DNA of 23,440 nt, from contig CAZBWS010000038.1 in the NCBI GenBank assembly GCA_964495705.1, positions 1 through 23,440 on the forward strand. The letters run 5' to 3'. Below the pieces are notes generated by a model. The model had not been told where the DNA came from, made no database searches, and was given only the letters and a program-made list of their open reading frames with translations. The translations under genes were made by a program, and so were the position numbers. The DNA is from CAZBWS01 sp964495705 (GTDB lineage Bacteria; Pseudomonadota; Gammaproteobacteria; HTCC5015). Below are positions 7,937-16,476 of this stretch, piece by piece (within the stretch, counting starts at the first letter, position 1; every line of letters starts with the position of its first letter).

Positions 7937-9054
7937 TACTGCTGTCCTACTTCTTTAAGGTTATATGCGGTTTCTATAATACCACCACCAAGGCAGTCTT
8001 CGCCGCGATAGAAAACAATCGATTGACCAGCGGTAATTGCGCGTTGGGGCTGTTTAAATTCTACCACACAGTTGCGGCCTTCAAGCTCAATGATACGGCA
8101 GGTTTGTTGCTCTTGGCGATAGCGTACTTTGGCGTCGCATTCGATAGGCATGTCATCGGGGGCTTGTTCTTTTACCCAGTAAAGCTGGCTAGCGGTTAAA
8201 TGAGTTTTAAACAGCGCAGGGTGTTGGGTACCTTGGGCGACTAGTAGTACATTATTTTCTAAGTCTTTGCCGACGACATACCAAGGTTCGCTACCGGAGT
8301 CGCGCATGCCACCCACACCAATGCCTTGACGCTGCCCCATGGTGTAATACATTAAACCTGTATGCTCACCGATGTCTTCACCGTCTACGGTGTGGATGCG
8401 TCCGGGTTGCGCAGGGAGATATTGAGATAAAAAATCTTTAAAGCGGCGCTCACCGATGAAGCAGATACCCGTGCTGTCCTTTTTAGCGTGGTTATCAAAG
8501 CCCGCATCCATGGCCATTTCGCGCACTAAAGGTTTGGCAATGTCACCTAAGGGAAATAAGGCCTTGCTCAACTCGGTTTGTCCGAGTGTGTGCAGGAAGT
8601 AGCTTTGATCTTTGTTTTGGTCTTTGCCCTGCATTAGATGTACGAAACCATCCGCATCGTCTTCACGGCGCACGTAGTGGCCCGTGGCAATGTAGTCGGC
8701 ACCGAGCTTCATGGCGTAGTCTAAGAAGGCCTTAAACTTAATCTCCTTATTGCACATGATGTCAGGGTTGGGAGTGCGACCGGCTTTGTATTCGTCCAAA
8801 AAATGGCTGAATACTCGGTCCCAGTATTCTTTAGAGAAGTTTACGCGATGTAGATGGATCTCTAAGTCGTCACACACCTGTTGAGCATCTTCCATGTCGA
8901 TCAACGCTGGGCAGTAGGCAGAATCCTCGTCCTCTTCTTCCCAGTTTTTCATAAACAGGCCCTCTACTTGATAGCCTTGTTCGATCAATATTTTTGCTGC
9001 CACGGAGGAGTCAACACCACCGGACATGCCAACAATTACACGCTTTTTAGTCAT
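7936..9054 (-). CDS. mnmA: tRNA-specific 2-thiouridylase MnmA
   Basis: Adenylates and thiolates U34 of tRNA Lys, Glu and Gln, taking sulfur from the TusE relay. The 372 residues are full length. The PP-loop G-M-S-G-G-V-D-S-S is at 9-17 and the two catalytic cysteines are visible at C101 (P-D-I-M-C-N) and C198 (S-T-G-I-C-F). The ATG at 9054 is required to keep the normal M-T-K-K-R-V-I-V start. No Shine-Dalgarno sequence precedes it, and a consensus TATAAT lies only 8 bases upstream (9062-9067), so part of the transcripts may be leaderless. It also lies downstream of the NUDIX gene, 48 bases away. Confidence 0.96.
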   Translation of the reverse strand: MTKKRVIVGMSGGVDSSVAAKILIEQGYQVEGLFMKNWEEEDEDSAYCPALIDMEDAQQVCDDLEIHLHRVNFSKEYWDRVFSHFLDEYKAGRTPNPDIMCNKEIKFKAFLDYAMKLGADYIATGHYVRREDDADGFVHLMQGKDQNKDQSYFLHTLGQTELSKALFPLGDIAKPLVREMAMDAGFDNHAKKDSTGICFIGERRFKDFLSQYLPAQPGRIHTVDGEDIGEHTGLMYYTMGQRQGIGVGGMRDSGSEPWYVVGKDLENNVLLVAQGTQHPALFKTHLTASQLYWVKEQAPDDMPIECDAKVRYRQEQQTCRIIELEGRNCVVEFKQPQRAITAGQSIVFYRGEDCLGGGIIETAYNLKEVGQQ

Positions 9055-9061
9055 GGGCGAG

Positions 9062-9067
9062 ATTATA
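9062..9067 (-). promoter_or_regulatory. Consensus -10 box just before mnmA
   Basis: TATAAT on the minus strand, in the 48-base gap between the NUDIX gene and mnmA. No convincing -35 box is found at 16-18 bases. If used, the start site would fall at or next to the mnmA ATG. Confidence 0.25.
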
Positions 9068-9102
9068 TACTACTGACGCAAGGACGGGGGCTTGGAGCGT
9101 GT

Positions 9103-9570
9103 TTACTCGAAGTCTTTTAATATACTCAAACAATGTCTAGCCCCCGCTAGATAGTCATCCACCGTCTGCGATACTAGCGGGCTGCGCAGCTCAATCGTCC
9201 TGCGTGTTAGCTCGTCACGGCTGAGCCAAAGCGCTTGTACAATCCCTGCATCCAGCTCACGCTCTGCATCATGATCGATCACTTTAGCCGAGACAACAAT
9301 TCTGAAATAGGTGTCGTCCGTATTGGGTTTATGCCAACGCTGGACAGCGACTAGGTGTTCTGGTTCCACCAGATGTCCCGTTTCTTCTAGTGTCTCGCGA
9401 ACTGCAGCAGCGAGTATACTTTCACCTCGCTCTACATGGCCTGCAGGCTGATTAATAACCACAGCCTGATTAGATTTGGAGTGTTCTTCCACACACAGGA
9501 ACAAACCGTCTTGCTCTACAATAGTGGCAACAGTGATATGGGGCACCCAGTCTTTACAGTTATATGGCAT
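9103..9570 (-). CDS. nudJ: NUDIX hydrolase, NudJ-like phosphatase
   Basis: A 155-residue NUDIX protein. The box G-x5-E-x7-R-E-x2-E-E-x-G is intact from G44 to G65 and binds the catalytic divalent metals. E. coli NudJ, in the same position before mnmA, removes phosphate from thiamine pyrophosphate precursors and nucleoside di/triphosphates; the symbol is assigned by context plus similarity. The ATG at 9570 has AGGAAA at good spacing and lies 11 bases after the LysR stop, so the two are probably cotranscribed. Confidence 0.85.
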   Translation of the reverse strand: MPYNCKDWVPHITVATIVEQDGLFLCVEEHSKSNQAVVINQPAGHVERGESILAAAVRETLEETGHLVEPEHLVAVQRWHKPNTDDTYFRIVVSAKVIDHDAERELDAGIVQALWLSRDELTRRTIELRSPLVSQTVDDYLAGARHCLSILKDFE

Positions 9571-9581
9571 CTATTGCTTTC

Positions 9582-10538
9582 CTACCAGGGTGAAAACTGA
9601 TCTTGTTTGGGTGAGTTATTCATCGCATCGATTTTGTGAACTAGCTCTTCACTCATTGTTTCTAAAAACCGTCTTGCCTGTGGTGAAATGAATTTTCCTC
9701 GGCGCATGACAACGCCATAACTGCGTTTGGGGAAGTATTTACTTAACGGAACTTTGCTGAGTTTGTCGTCATCATTCAGGCAGATGTCGGTAACAATGGA
9801 TATGCCCATGCCGAGTTCGACATACTTTTTAATCACTTCCCAGCCGCCCGCTTCTAGGCTGATTTTATAGGGGGCGTTATGCTGCTGGAATATTAACTTC
9901 ACCATACGCCAAGTGCTCAAGTGGCGTGGAGGAAGGATTAATCCATAGGGTGAAATATCTTTTAGGGTGATGTCTTTTTTATTCGCCAATGGGTGGTCTG
10001 GCGGGGTGATCAACATGGGGTCATAGGAGAAAATAGGGAAGTAGTTGATATCTTCTACAGCTTCTAGCATCGAACCTACGGCAAAATCCACCTCGTCGGC
10101 TTTGATCATACTCATGCCGTCTCGCCCAGTTACATTATGCAAGCGCACTTGTATCTTGGGATATTTCTTATTAAAAGCGACGACATATTTGGGCAGAATA
10201 TACAAAATTGTCGACTCCCCTGCAGCGATATCCAATACACCCGTGTCGACTTCGCCCAACTTAGCTGAGAACACTTCAGATAGAGTGTCCATGCCTTCAA
10301 CTAAGGGTAACGTGATATCAAGTAAGGCTTTACCAGCCGGAGTAATTTGAATCTTGGGGCCGCGGCGCTCGAATAAAGTGGCTCCCATTTCTTCTTCAAG
10401 GGCCTTGATCTGCAGAGAGATGGAGGGTTGGCTGAGGAACAAGCGTTCAGCGGCTTTAGAGATGCTGCCCGTTTGCGCTGCATTGATGAAGGCGCGTAAT
10501 TGTTTTAAGCGATTCTGCTTGAGGTTGCTACTAGCCAT
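9582..10538 (-). CDS. LysR-family transcriptional regulator (CysB-like)
   Basis: A 318-residue regulator. Residues about 10-70 form the winged helix-turn-helix (Q-T-G-S-I-S-K-A-A-E-R-L, then Q-P-S-I-S-L-Q-I-K-A-L-E), and the rest is a two-lobed periplasmic-binding-protein-type effector domain. The effector-domain sequence suggests the CysB/Cbl branch; the effector is unknown. A strong promoter lies upstream with a dyad across its -10, the usual layout for autoregulation. AAGG precedes the ATG. It opens the run that continues through nudJ, mnmA, hflD and the acyltransferase/P450/TauE genes and may control some of them. Confidence 0.88.
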   Translation of the reverse strand: MASSNLKQNRLKQLRAFINAAQTGSISKAAERLFLSQPSISLQIKALEEEMGATLFERRGPKIQITPAGKALLDITLPLVEGMDTLSEVFSAKLGEVDTGVLDIAAGESTILYILPKYVVAFNKKYPKIQVRLHNVTGRDGMSMIKADEVDFAVGSMLEAVEDINYFPIFSYDPMLITPPDHPLANKKDITLKDISPYGLILPPRHLSTWRMVKLIFQQHNAPYKISLEAGGWEVIKKYVELGMGISIVTDICLNDDDKLSKVPLSKYFPKRSYGVVMRRGKFISPQARRFLETMSEELVHKIDAMNNSPKQDQFSPW

Positions 10539-10576
10539 GTTTAGCCTTACTAATGATCTTTTTATGTACTATTAAT

Positions 10577-10592
10577 TTTAGCTAATCCTAAA
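10577..10592. promoter_or_regulatory. Dyad TTTAG-N6-CTAAA over the lysR -10 box
   Basis: Inverted repeat with 5-base arms and a 6-base spacer. It spans the predicted -10 (10585-10590), so it is a candidate autoregulatory operator. A second dyad, GCTAAT-C-ATTAGC (10614-10626), lies just upstream of the -35. Confidence 0.35.
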
Positions 10593-10612
10593 CTATCCTT
10601 AAATTCTGTCAA
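10585..10612 (-). promoter_or_regulatory. Predicted sigma-70 promoter of the lysR-nudJ-mnmA run
   Basis: Perfect -35 TTGACA (10607-10612 on the minus strand), a 16-base spacer and -10 TAGGAT (10585-10590), 46 bases from the LysR start codon. Confidence 0.6.
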
Positions 10613-10629
10613 TGCTAATCATTAGCTTT

Positions 10630-12162
10630 TTATGGGGCTGTGTTTGAGGCTTTTTGGTAAGAGCTTGTTTGTAACCATTGGTGTAGTTTTTCGATAGGCA
10701 TGGGTTGGGCAATGTAATAACCCTGAGCAATATCGCAATTCATAGATTTAAGTTTTTGTAATTCTTGTATGGTTTCAATCCCTTCGGCTACTACTTGTAG
10801 ACCCAGCGTTTTACTCATGCTTATCGTCGAATTAGAGATAATGTAATTCTCAGGGTTGCTATCGATACCACTGACAAAGCTGCGATCAATTTTAATTTCG
10901 TGTAAGGCCAGTTTGTTTATGTAGCTCAATGATGAAAAGCCTGTGCCGTAATCATCTAGTGATATCGGGGTTTTCATGGCGTGCAGCATAGACAGTGCCT
11001 GTCTGGACTCTTCAGACTCGTGGAGCATTAATGACTCTGTGATTTCTATGCCAATATATTGCGCAGATACATTATGTTGTTCCAGTGTTTGTTGAAGAAA
11101 GCTAACTGTTTTAGGAGTGAGGTTCTTAGCTGAGAAATTAATGGATATACGTAGGTGGTAGTCTTGGTCGATGAACTTCCGACATTCTGCGACAGCAGAC
11201 TTAATAACCCAACGACAGATGCCGTCGATTAGATCAGCCTTTTCAGCAAGGGGAATAAAGTCATCAGGCAGAATCGCTCCTAATTTAGGGTGATTCCAGC
11301 GGATGAGTGCTTCTAGGCCATAAAGGCGGTCACTTTTTAAGTTGATTTGAGGTTGGTATACGAGATGAAAATCTTCGTTCTCTAAGGCTTTATGGATGCC
11401 GTAGATTAAACCCTGATGATTGGTTTGCTTGAGGTCGAAGTAAAGTTTAGCTTCATCATAGCCATAACGCACAACGATAAAACTAAAGCTGAGAGTGGTA
11501 AAGGCAAAAATGAGGCAGTAGATAAGTATGCCATAGGGGTTAGAAGGCAAGGCTTGGTTAAATATTAAATAAGACAACAATAAGGAATGCAGTGCACAGG
11601 CTAATAATAAGAAGCTAAGAAACCGTCCCATACTTAAGCTTTTAATGACTAAGCGTGTAAAGCGGGTTGCCAGTATCGCATGGGGTACAAAGGCAAATGT
11701 CGCCAAGGCCACGGCGTTATTGATATCTTGGATAAAGTATAAAGCGACTAAACAACAAGCATCAAAAATATACAGCCCATGAATAATCCAGCGATACTTA
11801 ATGCTTAGCTCATAAGCGATATAGGACATGATAACGCTGTATTTAACGAAGACGCGAGTGATGACTGCTAGGGCAATAGGCGTTGCATACTTAGATAGTG
11901 TAAACCAACTTTCTGATATAGCGAGAGTGGAAGCGGTTTGTGCATAGTATTGAAAAAATAAGCTATAAAAAGCAAATAAAAAGAATGCGAGGCAACTAAT
12001 ATAAAAGGTTTTAGCAATACCACGGGTATGGCTTGTATGGTGAGAAATACCCGCTAAAAGTAGGTAGGCACACACGGCAATATAGATACCACTGCATATA
12101 CCATATAGATGCTGCAGTAATTCAGGCGGGTTGTTTGCAAGTGATTGCGTAGCGTCGATCAT
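10630..12162 (-). CDS. Membrane-anchored EAL-domain c-di-GMP phosphodiesterase
   Basis: A 510-residue protein. The first 235 residues contain about seven hydrophobic membrane segments, acting as an uncharacterised membrane sensor. The EAL domain occupies about 250-500 with all metal and catalytic residues present: E-A-L (284-286), N342, E373 (E-I-T-E), D403-D404 (D-D-Y-G-T-G), K424, E460 and E463 (V-A-E-G-I-E), and the C-terminal Q-G-Y. It should therefore be active in hydrolysing c-di-GMP to pGpG. There is no GGDEF domain. The ATG at 12162 has no evident Shine-Dalgarno sequence. It is a single gene between lysR and the glcB terminator. Confidence 0.9.
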   Translation of the reverse strand: MIDATQSLANNPPELLQHLYGICSGIYIAVCAYLLLAGISHHTSHTRGIAKTFYISCLAFFLFAFYSLFFQYYAQTASTLAISESWFTLSKYATPIALAVITRVFVKYSVIMSYIAYELSIKYRWIIHGLYIFDACCLVALYFIQDINNAVALATFAFVPHAILATRFTRLVIKSLSMGRFLSFLLLACALHSLLLSYLIFNQALPSNPYGILIYCLIFAFTTLSFSFIVVRYGYDEAKLYFDLKQTNHQGLIYGIHKALENEDFHLVYQPQINLKSDRLYGLEALIRWNHPKLGAILPDDFIPLAEKADLIDGICRWVIKSAVAECRKFIDQDYHLRISINFSAKNLTPKTVSFLQQTLEQHNVSAQYIGIEITESLMLHESEESRQALSMLHAMKTPISLDDYGTGFSSLSYINKLALHEIKIDRSFVSGIDSNPENYIISNSTISMSKTLGLQVVAEGIETIQELQKLKSMNCDIAQGYYIAQPMPIEKLHQWLQTSSYQKASNTAP

Positions 12163-12223
12163 AGGGGACTAATATACGTCCCAAGACCAAGGCTGTGAAG
12201 TAATAAACTACATATTATAAATA

Positions 12224-12253
12224 AAAAAGCCCCGCAAGAGTGCGGGGCTTTTT
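12224..12253 (-). terminator. Rho-independent terminator of glcB
   Basis: GCCCCGC (12229-12235) pairs with GCGGGGC (12242-12248). The flanking A- and T-runs extend the stem and give a U-run for minus-strand transcripts, 15 bases beyond the glcB stop. The remainder of 12163-12223 contains no visible gene. Confidence 0.92.
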
Positions 12254-12267
12254 AAGACGGGCTAAAA

Positions 12268-14439
12268 CTAAGCTTGGCTAGCTTTTAGCTCGCGCCGACG
12301 AGCGTGCAATACAGGCTCTGTATAGCCGCTAGGCTGCTCGCAGCCCTTGAAGACTAGATCGCAAGAAGCCTGGAAGGCAATACTGTCAAAATCCGGCGCC
12401 ATATTGATGTAGCTAGGATCTGCGGCATTTTGGCCATCAACAATCGCTGCCATACGCTGCATGCTTTCCATGACTTGCTCTTTAGAGACAATGCCGTGGC
12501 GCAACCAGTTGGCTGATGCCTGGCTAGATATACGACAAGTCGCGCGGTCTTCCATTAGGCCGACATTGTTGATGTCTGGCACTTTTGAACAACCCACGCC
12601 CGCGTCTACCCAGCGTACAACATAGCCCAAGATACCTTGAGAGTTGTTGTCTAACTCGTGCTGAATTTCTTCAGCAGATAGCTTGGTGTCGCCTAGTAAT
12701 GGAATCGCTAGGATGTCATCTAGGCTGGCGCGGTCGCGCTGGGCAAGCTCTGCCTGACGGTCCATTACGTTGACCTTGTGGTAGTGCAATACGTGCAGTG
12801 TTGCCGCCGTAGGAGAGGGAACCCATGCGCAGTTAGCACCAGCCATTGGATGGCCAATCTTGGCTTCCATCATGTCAGCCATATTGTCGGGTACAGGCCA
12901 CATGCCTTTACCAATCTGAGCCTTGCCACGCAGGCCGCACTCTAGACCGATATCCACGTTCCAATCTTCGTAAGCGCCAATCCAAGCTTGCTGCTTCATA
13001 GACGTCTTAGCTACAAAGGCACCGGCTTCCATAGAGGTATGTAGCTCGTCGCCCGTGCGGTCCAAGAAGCCCGTGTTGATGAATACGCAACGCTCTTTAG
13101 CAGCGCGGATACACTCCTTCAGATTTACGGTCGTACGGCGCTCCTCGTCCATAATACCCATCTTCAGGGTATTGCGGCTCATGCCTAGGGCGTCTTCAAC
13201 GCGGCCAAAGATTTCGTTGGCAAAGGCTACCTCTTCAGGGCCGTGCATCTTAGGCTTCACGATATACATGCTGCCTTTGCGCGAGTTGCTGAACTGGCCC
13301 TTGCCCTGTAGGTCGTGCAGTGAGCACAGGCCAGTGAACATAGCGTCCAGAAAGCCTTCAGGTACTTCGTTGCCGTGTTTGTCCAATACTGCAGGGTTAG
13401 TCATCAAGTGACCCACGTTGCGCACGAACAATAGGCTGCGGCCAGGTAATACCAGCTCGCCACCGTCGATGGCCGTGTAAGTACGGTCTTCGTTCAGCTT
13501 GCGAACTAAGGTCTTGCCACCTTTTTGGAACGACTCCTGAAGGTCGCCCTTCATGAGGCCTAGCCAGTTGGTGTAAACCAAGGCCTTGTCTTCTGCATCT
13601 ACTGCGGCAACAGAATCTTCACAATCCTGAATAGCTGTTAGGGCAGACTCCATCAACAAGTCTTTAATGTTGGCGGGGTCGGTCTTGCCGACAGGGTGCT
13701 CAGCATCAAATTGAACTTCAATGTGTAGGCCGTTGTTTTGCAAAAGAATGGCTGCTGGGCTATCCCCATTGCCATTGTAGCCAACTAGCTTTTCTGGCTG
13801 GGCAAGACCCGTAGTAGAACCGTCAGCAAGAGTAACGACTAGCTTGCCATCAGCGATAGCGTAGTTAGTCGTGCCTGTGTGCTCTCCAGAGGCTAGCGGA
13901 GCTGCATCGTTCAATACGCCGCGAGCATAGGCAATAACCTTGTTGCCACGCACTGGATTGTAAGCACCGCCTTTTTCAGCGCCGCCTTCAGAAGATATCA
14001 CGTCAGTGCCGTACAATGCGTCGTACAAGCTGCCCCAGCGGGCATTCGCTGCGTTCAATGAGAAGCGCGCGTTCATGATAGGCACTACAAGCTGAGGGCC
14101 AGCTACTTCGGCCACTTCTGGGTCGACGTTTTCGGTTTGTACTTGGAATGCTTCGCCTTCAGGTACTAGGTAGCCAATCTCTGTTAGGAAAGCTTTGTAC
14201 TCAGCGGCGTCGTGGGCCTTGCCTGCGCGCTCTTGATGGTAAGTATCAATCTGCTTTTGAATTTCTTCACGCTTTTCTAATAGCGCGGCATTCTTTGGGC
14301 CTAGGTCGGTGAGCAACTGCTCAAAAGACGCCCAGAAAGCATCGGCGTCAATACCAGTGCCTGGTGCAATTTGGTCGGCCACTAAGTCGGCCAGTACGGT
14401 AGCAACCTGCAGGCTGCCTTTTTGAATACGTTCAGTCAT
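12268..14439 (-). CDS. glcB: Malate synthase G
   Basis: Condenses glyoxylate with acetyl-CoA to malate, the second step of the glyoxylate shunt. The 723 residues equal the E. coli GlcB length. The block K-M-G-I-M-D-E-E-R-R-T (near 427-437) holds the Mg-binding Glu, and N-T-G-F-L-D-R-T-G-D-E just after it holds the second metal ligand. A late block with G-C-S-K-V-P-D is near the catalytic-cysteine region of MSG. The ATG at 14439 follows AGAGG at 8 bases. It has its own terminator and no partner gene in its unit; isocitrate lyase is 7 kb away on the same strand. Confidence 0.97.
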   Translation of the reverse strand: MTERIQKGSLQVATVLADLVADQIAPGTGIDADAFWASFEQLLTDLGPKNAALLEKREEIQKQIDTYHQERAGKAHDAAEYKAFLTEIGYLVPEGEAFQVQTENVDPEVAEVAGPQLVVPIMNARFSLNAANARWGSLYDALYGTDVISSEGGAEKGGAYNPVRGNKVIAYARGVLNDAAPLASGEHTGTTNYAIADGKLVVTLADGSTTGLAQPEKLVGYNGNGDSPAAILLQNNGLHIEVQFDAEHPVGKTDPANIKDLLMESALTAIQDCEDSVAAVDAEDKALVYTNWLGLMKGDLQESFQKGGKTLVRKLNEDRTYTAIDGGELVLPGRSLLFVRNVGHLMTNPAVLDKHGNEVPEGFLDAMFTGLCSLHDLQGKGQFSNSRKGSMYIVKPKMHGPEEVAFANEIFGRVEDALGMSRNTLKMGIMDEERRTTVNLKECIRAAKERCVFINTGFLDRTGDELHTSMEAGAFVAKTSMKQQAWIGAYEDWNVDIGLECGLRGKAQIGKGMWPVPDNMADMMEAKIGHPMAGANCAWVPSPTAATLHVLHYHKVNVMDRQAELAQRDRASLDDILAIPLLGDTKLSAEEIQHELDNNSQGILGYVVRWVDAGVGCSKVPDINNVGLMEDRATCRISSQASANWLRHGIVSKEQVMESMQRMAAIVDGQNAADPSYINMAPDFDSIAFQASCDLVFKGCEQPSGYTEPVLHARRRELKASQA

Positions 14440-14694
14440 TGTAAAAACCTCTGTTAAATAGAGTGACTAAGCCTAGCTGTGCTGCACCGCAGGGACTGGG
14501 GAGGGCGGGCCGTCCGTTCGTCAACCTAGGGCATCCGCATCGCATGGCGGGAATAAGTGCGCGAATTCTACAGTAAAGTAGTGGCTAAATCATGCTTCTG
14601 TATGGCAGTAACTTCTAAAGGGTCGGAAACAATTGTGTATTTTACTTAGCTAGAATATGATTCGTGCTATTCCAAATACACAGTAGGACACCTC
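14440..14694. other. Intergenic region between glcB (-) and the RAYT-like gene (+)
   Basis: About 255 bases without a gene, holding the divergent control regions. The RAYT-like promoter lies at 14633-14661. For glcB I see only a TAGAAT -10-like box without a good -35. A glycine-riboswitch fold was looked for and not found. One partial match to the 14-base motif (ATGCGGATGCCCTA on the minus strand) lies near 14530. Confidence 0.5.
14633..14661 (+). promoter_or_regulatory. Predicted promoter of the RAYT-like gene
   Basis: -35 TTGTGT (14633-14638), a 17-base spacer and -10 TATGAT (14656-14661). It lies 33 bases before the GTG start, which has AGGA seven bases upstream. Confidence 0.5.
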
Positions 14695-15741
14695 GTGGCT
14701 AGATTAGCGCGCTTCGTACTTCCCGAGCACCCCCAGCACATCATTCTTAAAGGCATCAACAAGATGACTTTGTTTGCGGAGGATGAAGACTTTCAGCATT
14801 ACTTAAAGCTGCTACAGGCTGGCTGTGAGAAGCACGCTTGTGCGTTGCATGCCTATGTATTGCTGCCAAGCGAAATTCATTTGCTGCTGACCCCATCGAC
14901 GGAGCAGGGCATATCAAAGCTTATGCAGATGCTGGGGCGCTACTATGTGCAGCACTTCAATAAAAAATACGACCGTTCAGGCACGTTGTGGGAAGGGCGC
15001 TATCGCGGCACTTTGGTTGACCCTGCGAACTACCTACTTAAGGTTTACCGTTTTATTGAGTCTGCGCCGGTTCGTTTAGACTTGGTAGCTCAGGCAGAGG
15101 ATTACAGTTGGTCTAGTTATATTGATAATGCATGTGGTGTGGAGCCTGGCGGCCTGTTGACGCTGCATAAGGAGTACATTGCACTGGCGGACAATGTGCA
15201 ACAGCAGGCTCAAGTCTATGCCTTGTTATTTAAGGGCGGCCTAACAGAAGATGAAATAAAGCTGATTAGTAATTCTAGCCTTAAGGGCTGGGTCTTGGGT
15301 TCAGCAGAATACCAAGCCGAAGTGGCGGCTCTGACCCAGCGCCAAGTCGCCCCCAAGCCGAAGGGCGGGGATCGGCGTTCGGAGAAGTATCGTGAGAGCG
15401 TGAAGGCTAAGCAGAACGGCACAGCCGTAGAAGAGAGTGTGGACGCTGCTCTAGATATTATTGCTGAGCAGGAATCTGTAAAGCAGCCAGATATAGAACC
15501 CGCGATTGAGGTGCTTGAAACAGCGGCGGTTGAGTTGGTCGAGCAGTATGTGGAAGAACTGGCTGATCAAGCTGAGGTTATCAGTATTGATGAGCCTAGT
15601 GCGGCGGCGTTATTAGAACAGTTTGAAGGTAAGGCTGTACCCGTGCCAGTCGCTGAGTCGGATACAAAGCTGGAGGCTAAGAAAACTAAAGCTCAGCAGC
15701 GCAAGGCCGAGCTGGATGAAGTGCAGGGTAGCTTGTTCTAG
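14695..15741 (+). CDS. RAYT/TnpA_REP-like Y1 transposase homologue, predicted catalytically inactive
   Basis: A homologue of the Y1_Tnp/REP-associated tyrosine transposases over about residues 1-150 (start GTG). Recognisable family blocks are M-A-R-L-A-R, H-A-Y-V-L-L-P, R-S-G-T-L-W-E-G-R-Y and the F-I-E-S-A-P-V-R block. The residues that do chemistry are changed. The HUH motif, usually N-H-V-H, reads S-E-I-H (59-62), so the first His is Glu. The Tyr of R-Y-I-E-L-N-P-V-R is Phe120. The R-G-N-N-R block is K-G-I-N-K. Yet the 348-codon frame, promoter and ribosome binding site are intact. Residues 200-348 form a long acidic, A/E/V-rich tail ending in a basic stretch, atypical for a minimal transposase. 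It is likely a domesticated DNA- or RNA-binding protein; this is inference. Confidence 0.75.
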   Translation: MARLARFVLPEHPQHIILKGINKMTLFAEDEDFQHYLKLLQAGCEKHACALHAYVLLPSEIHLLLTPSTEQGISKLMQMLGRYYVQHFNKKYDRSGTLWEGRYRGTLVDPANYLLKVYRFIESAPVRLDLVAQAEDYSWSSYIDNACGVEPGGLLTLHKEYIALADNVQQQAQVYALLFKGGLTEDEIKLISNSSLKGWVLGSAEYQAEVAALTQRQVAPKPKGGDRRSEKYRESVKAKQNGTAVEESVDAALDIIAEQESVKQPDIEPAIEVLETAAVELVEQYVEELADQAEVISIDEPSAAALLEQFEGKAVPVPVAESDTKLEAKKTKAQQRKAELDEVQGSLF

Positions 15742-16472
15742 CTACTCAATCGCGTAAACGGCGCCAAGATAGGTTAGCCCGATGCGGTTCGGGTTTGCAC
15801 ACGTACACTTTCTCCTGCGGCATTCTTAGCTTCGCCAAATAAATACACAGGGGTGTTCTCCAATACCTCATCGCTGGGACCTGTGACAAACGGTCAATCA
15901 TTTTATTCAACCAGTTTTGCACTGCTTTGATTTTGATGATGGGGCGCATAGCCATAATCACTGACATTAAGATAACGTCCATACGGCTCGCCGCAGCAAA
16001 CACATCAATATTTTCAATACCGGTAGAGTGATAGGCGCTGGAGGTGTCTCCCCAGGATATTGCCACCGATAGATGCTCGCCGTTGCCAAAGTTGTGGCGA
16101 GAGACTTCTGCCTTATTTTCAATTAGCTTGCCATTGCTGCGTGCCCAGAACGGCTGTTCACCGACTAGAGACAGGTTGTACACTTTTTTGTTTAAGCAGG
16201 CATTGAGTAGAGGTATGCAGGTCGAGGTGAATGGGCCTGCTGTATTAAAGACGAGGTAGCCGTCAGCAATACTTTTTTCTAGCCTATCCGCATCGTTGAG
16301 GTCAAAGACACGATATTCAACACCATACTGCTCGGCTACGGTTTTTACCTTAGCTTCAGAGCGCCCAGCAAGAATAGGGCTGAGGCCTTGGCGTTTGCAT
16401 TCTTTGGCGATTAATTTGCCCGAGTAACCAGTGCAGCCGTAGAGCATCCATTTTTTTTTCAGTCATTTTCAT
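15742..16472 (-). pseudogene. Saccharopine dehydrogenase-like NADP-binding protein, decayed
   Basis: Intact relatives begin M-T-E-K-K-W-M-L-Y-G-A-T-G-Y-S-G. Here the start (ATG 16472 or 16466) is separated from M-L-Y-G-C-T-G-Y-S-G by a run of nine A; eight would restore the frame. After G-E-Q-P-F-W the sequence jumps to A-R-S-N-G-K-L-I, lacking roughly 85 residues found in homologues as I recall them. Near 15882-15895 the reading shifts again: a different frame then gives the conserved G-P-S-D-E...L-F-G-E-A-K-N-A-A-G-E block. A further shift near 15775 leads to the terminal Y-L-G-A-V-Y-A-I-E before TAG at 15742. The longest open stretch (15746-16447, 233 codons) is therefore a chimera of frames. 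Several independent lesions make a pseudogene more likely than a single sequencing error. Confidence 0.8.
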
Positions 16473-16476
16473 GATT

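Noticed and set aside
13055..13411. A 118-codon open frame antisense to glcB
   Set aside because: It lies entirely in the complement of conserved malate synthase sequence, is rich in Arg/Ser/Pro as shadow frames are, and has no ribosome binding site.
14440..14694. Glycine or other riboswitch in the glcB leader
   Set aside because: No recognisable conserved aptamer core or expression-platform hairpin was found on the minus strand.
16447..16472. Nine-A tract as a phase-variation switch of the saccharopine-like gene
   Set aside because: The gene carries further frameshifts and a large internal deletion, so switching the tract would not restore a full protein.
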